Shown: piece by piece, positions 23,293-24,034 of the stretch
Layout of the letters: each line of letters starts with the position of its first letter
How positions within the stretch are numbered: the stretch's first letter is position 1
NCBI GenBank assembly: GCA_037447335.1
Contig: JBBIGV010000058.1
Span: 1-24,034 of the forward strand
Length of the DNA stretch: 24,034 nucleotides
Reading direction: 5' to 3'
Source of the DNA: JBBIGV01 sp037447335
Lineage (GTDB): Bacteria; Bacteroidota; Ignavibacteria; Ignavibacteriales; Ignavibacteriaceae
The notes under the pieces: model-generated
Databases searched by the model: none
Seen by the model: only the letters and a program-made list of their open reading frames with translations
Told to the model about the DNA's origin: nothing
Translations under genes and position numbers: made by a program

Positions 23293-24034
23293 AATTGCGA
23301 ACATTCTTCAATAAATTTCCGCTCAGCATCAATAATTCAACCTCAGCGGATTTGGCGTCGAATTTTGCGGCAACCAGCCTGCTTTGTGCATCCAGTAGTC
23401 GTCTTTGTGTTTCTCTGAATTCAAGCGGGGTGATAGCGCCAAGTTTTAATCGTTCAACTGCAATATCAACATTTTCTTCGGCAGCTTTGAAGTTTTCTTC
23501 TTCAAGTTTAATACGCAGCAGGTTGTTCTCATATTTCTTAAATGCTTTAAGTAAATCTTCTTCAATGAATTTCAGCGTCTGCTTATACTGAAGCTCGTTT
23601 ATTTCGATGTTAATTTTTGCATTTTCGATCTGGCGCCTGGTGTTCAATCCGTTGAACAAATTAAATGAAGCGCGCAGTCCGTAATTAAGCCCGTGATTTC
23701 TGTTTGATTCAATAAATCCTGCCTGAGAAGTTGATCTCAAAAAATTATAACCGACTTCAACACTAATGCGCGGAAGCCGATCACCGTAAAGATTCCGAAG
23801 GTCTATTTCCGCTAAGTTCTTGTTCCTGCCTGCAATAATTATCTCAGCATTGTTTTCATAAACCTGGTTTTTCAGATCGTCAAGGGAAAACACGTCCGCA
23901 ATAACGATTGAATCTACCGGTTCAAATTCAAAGTTCACATCTTTACCCAAAAGGCGATTGAGCATAACTTTCTTATCGGACAAATTTAGTTCTTCTCTCA
24001 ACAAGGCTGCTTTATCTTCATTAAGGTCTACCTG
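23291..24034 (-). CDS. TolC-family outer-membrane efflux protein, partial
   Basis: This is the C-terminal part (about 247 residues) of an outer-membrane efflux protein (OEP, PF02321) that forms a trimeric channel-tunnel for export pumps. The frame is open to the window edge; a TTG at 24002-24004 is in frame but is most likely an internal Leu, since upstream codons (QVDLNEDKAAL) continue the helical pattern. Seen features are the helix RNKNLAEIDLRNLYGDRLP, the conserved PRISVEVGYNF strand, the FNLFNGLNTRRQIENAKI transition, a long alpha-helix (ELQYKQTLKFIEEDLLKAFKKYENNLLRIKLEEENFKAAEENVDIAVERLKLGA-like register) and TPLEFRETQRRLLDAQSRLVAAKFDAKSAEVELLML. The last two helices are the second OEP repeat. 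Partner pump genes would lie to the right, outside the window. Confidence 0.88.
   Translation of the reverse strand, partial: QVDLNEDKAALLREELNLSDKKVMLNRLLGKDVNFEFEPVDSIVIADVFSLDDLKNQVYENNAEIIIAGRNKNLAEIDLRNLYGDRLPRISVEVGYNFLRSTSQAGFIESNRNHGLNYGLRASFNLFNGLNTRRQIENAKINIEINELQYKQTLKFIEEDLLKAFKKYENNLLRIKLEEENFKAAEENVDIAVERLKLGAITPLEFRETQRRLLDAQSRLVAAKFDAKSAEVELLMLSGNLLKNVRN

Overview
The window looks like part of a chromosome or scaffold from an AT-rich member of the Bacteroidota/Chlorobi group, most likely the Ignavibacteria. Three proteins end in a type IX secretion (T9SS) sorting domain that starts NYPNPFNP and ends in a KKMI(L/I) motif. The best promoter has the Bacteroidota form TAnnTTTG. 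Shine-Dalgarno sites are often weak. A Kre9/KNH-like repeat lipoprotein and a DUF4097 protein are also typical of that group. The placement is inferred from these features; there is no rRNA gene to confirm it.

Layout. 1-384: a tandem GTAG-palindrome repeat, a terminator and a leader region. 385-3771 (+): a large lipoprotein with eleven Kre9/KNH-like repeats. 3823-8786 (-): five genes, namely a class I methyltransferase, a small outer-membrane barrel with a TTG start, a T9SS-exported parallel beta-helix protein, a cytoplasmic TPM-domain protein and a DUF4097 TSGGD-repeat protein. 9163-9801 (+): a HigB/HigA toxin-antitoxin pair behind a palindromic operator-promoter. 9802-10278: non-coding, with a 118-bp MITE-like element built around a 27-bp palindrome. 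10279-12345 (+): a compact operon of an MscS channel, an iodotyrosine-deiodinase-like nitroreductase and a small outer-membrane barrel. 12384-13762 (+): a glutamate-dehydrogenase gene broken by one frameshift. 13964-18445 (-): a very tight three-gene operon of a REC-REC-PPDK_N fusion protein, a 69-residue double-CxxC protein and an intact second glutamate dehydrogenase, convergent with the broken copy. 18703-18794: the start of an ORF that runs into a 10-N assembly gap followed by a C12 run. 18908-23128 (+): two secreted T9SS cargo proteins, a subtilisin-like protease and an Asp-box beta-propeller. 23291-24034 (-): the C-terminal part of a TolC-family efflux protein cut by the window end.

The strongest lead for an undescribed system is the 18445-13964 operon. 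It pairs a PEP/pyruvate-binding ATP-grasp domain, without any visible phosphohistidine swivel or C-terminal barrel, with one degenerate and one intact receiver-like domain, and couples it almost without gaps to a glutamate dehydrogenase. A second lead is a dispersed family of palindromes with G(T/C)AG ends and an ACAGATT core, found at four places. It resembles REP elements, although no RAYT transposase gene is present here. Much of the rest is envelope or secreted protein: a lipoprotein, two barrels, three T9SS cargoes, a DUF4097 protein, TolC and MscS.
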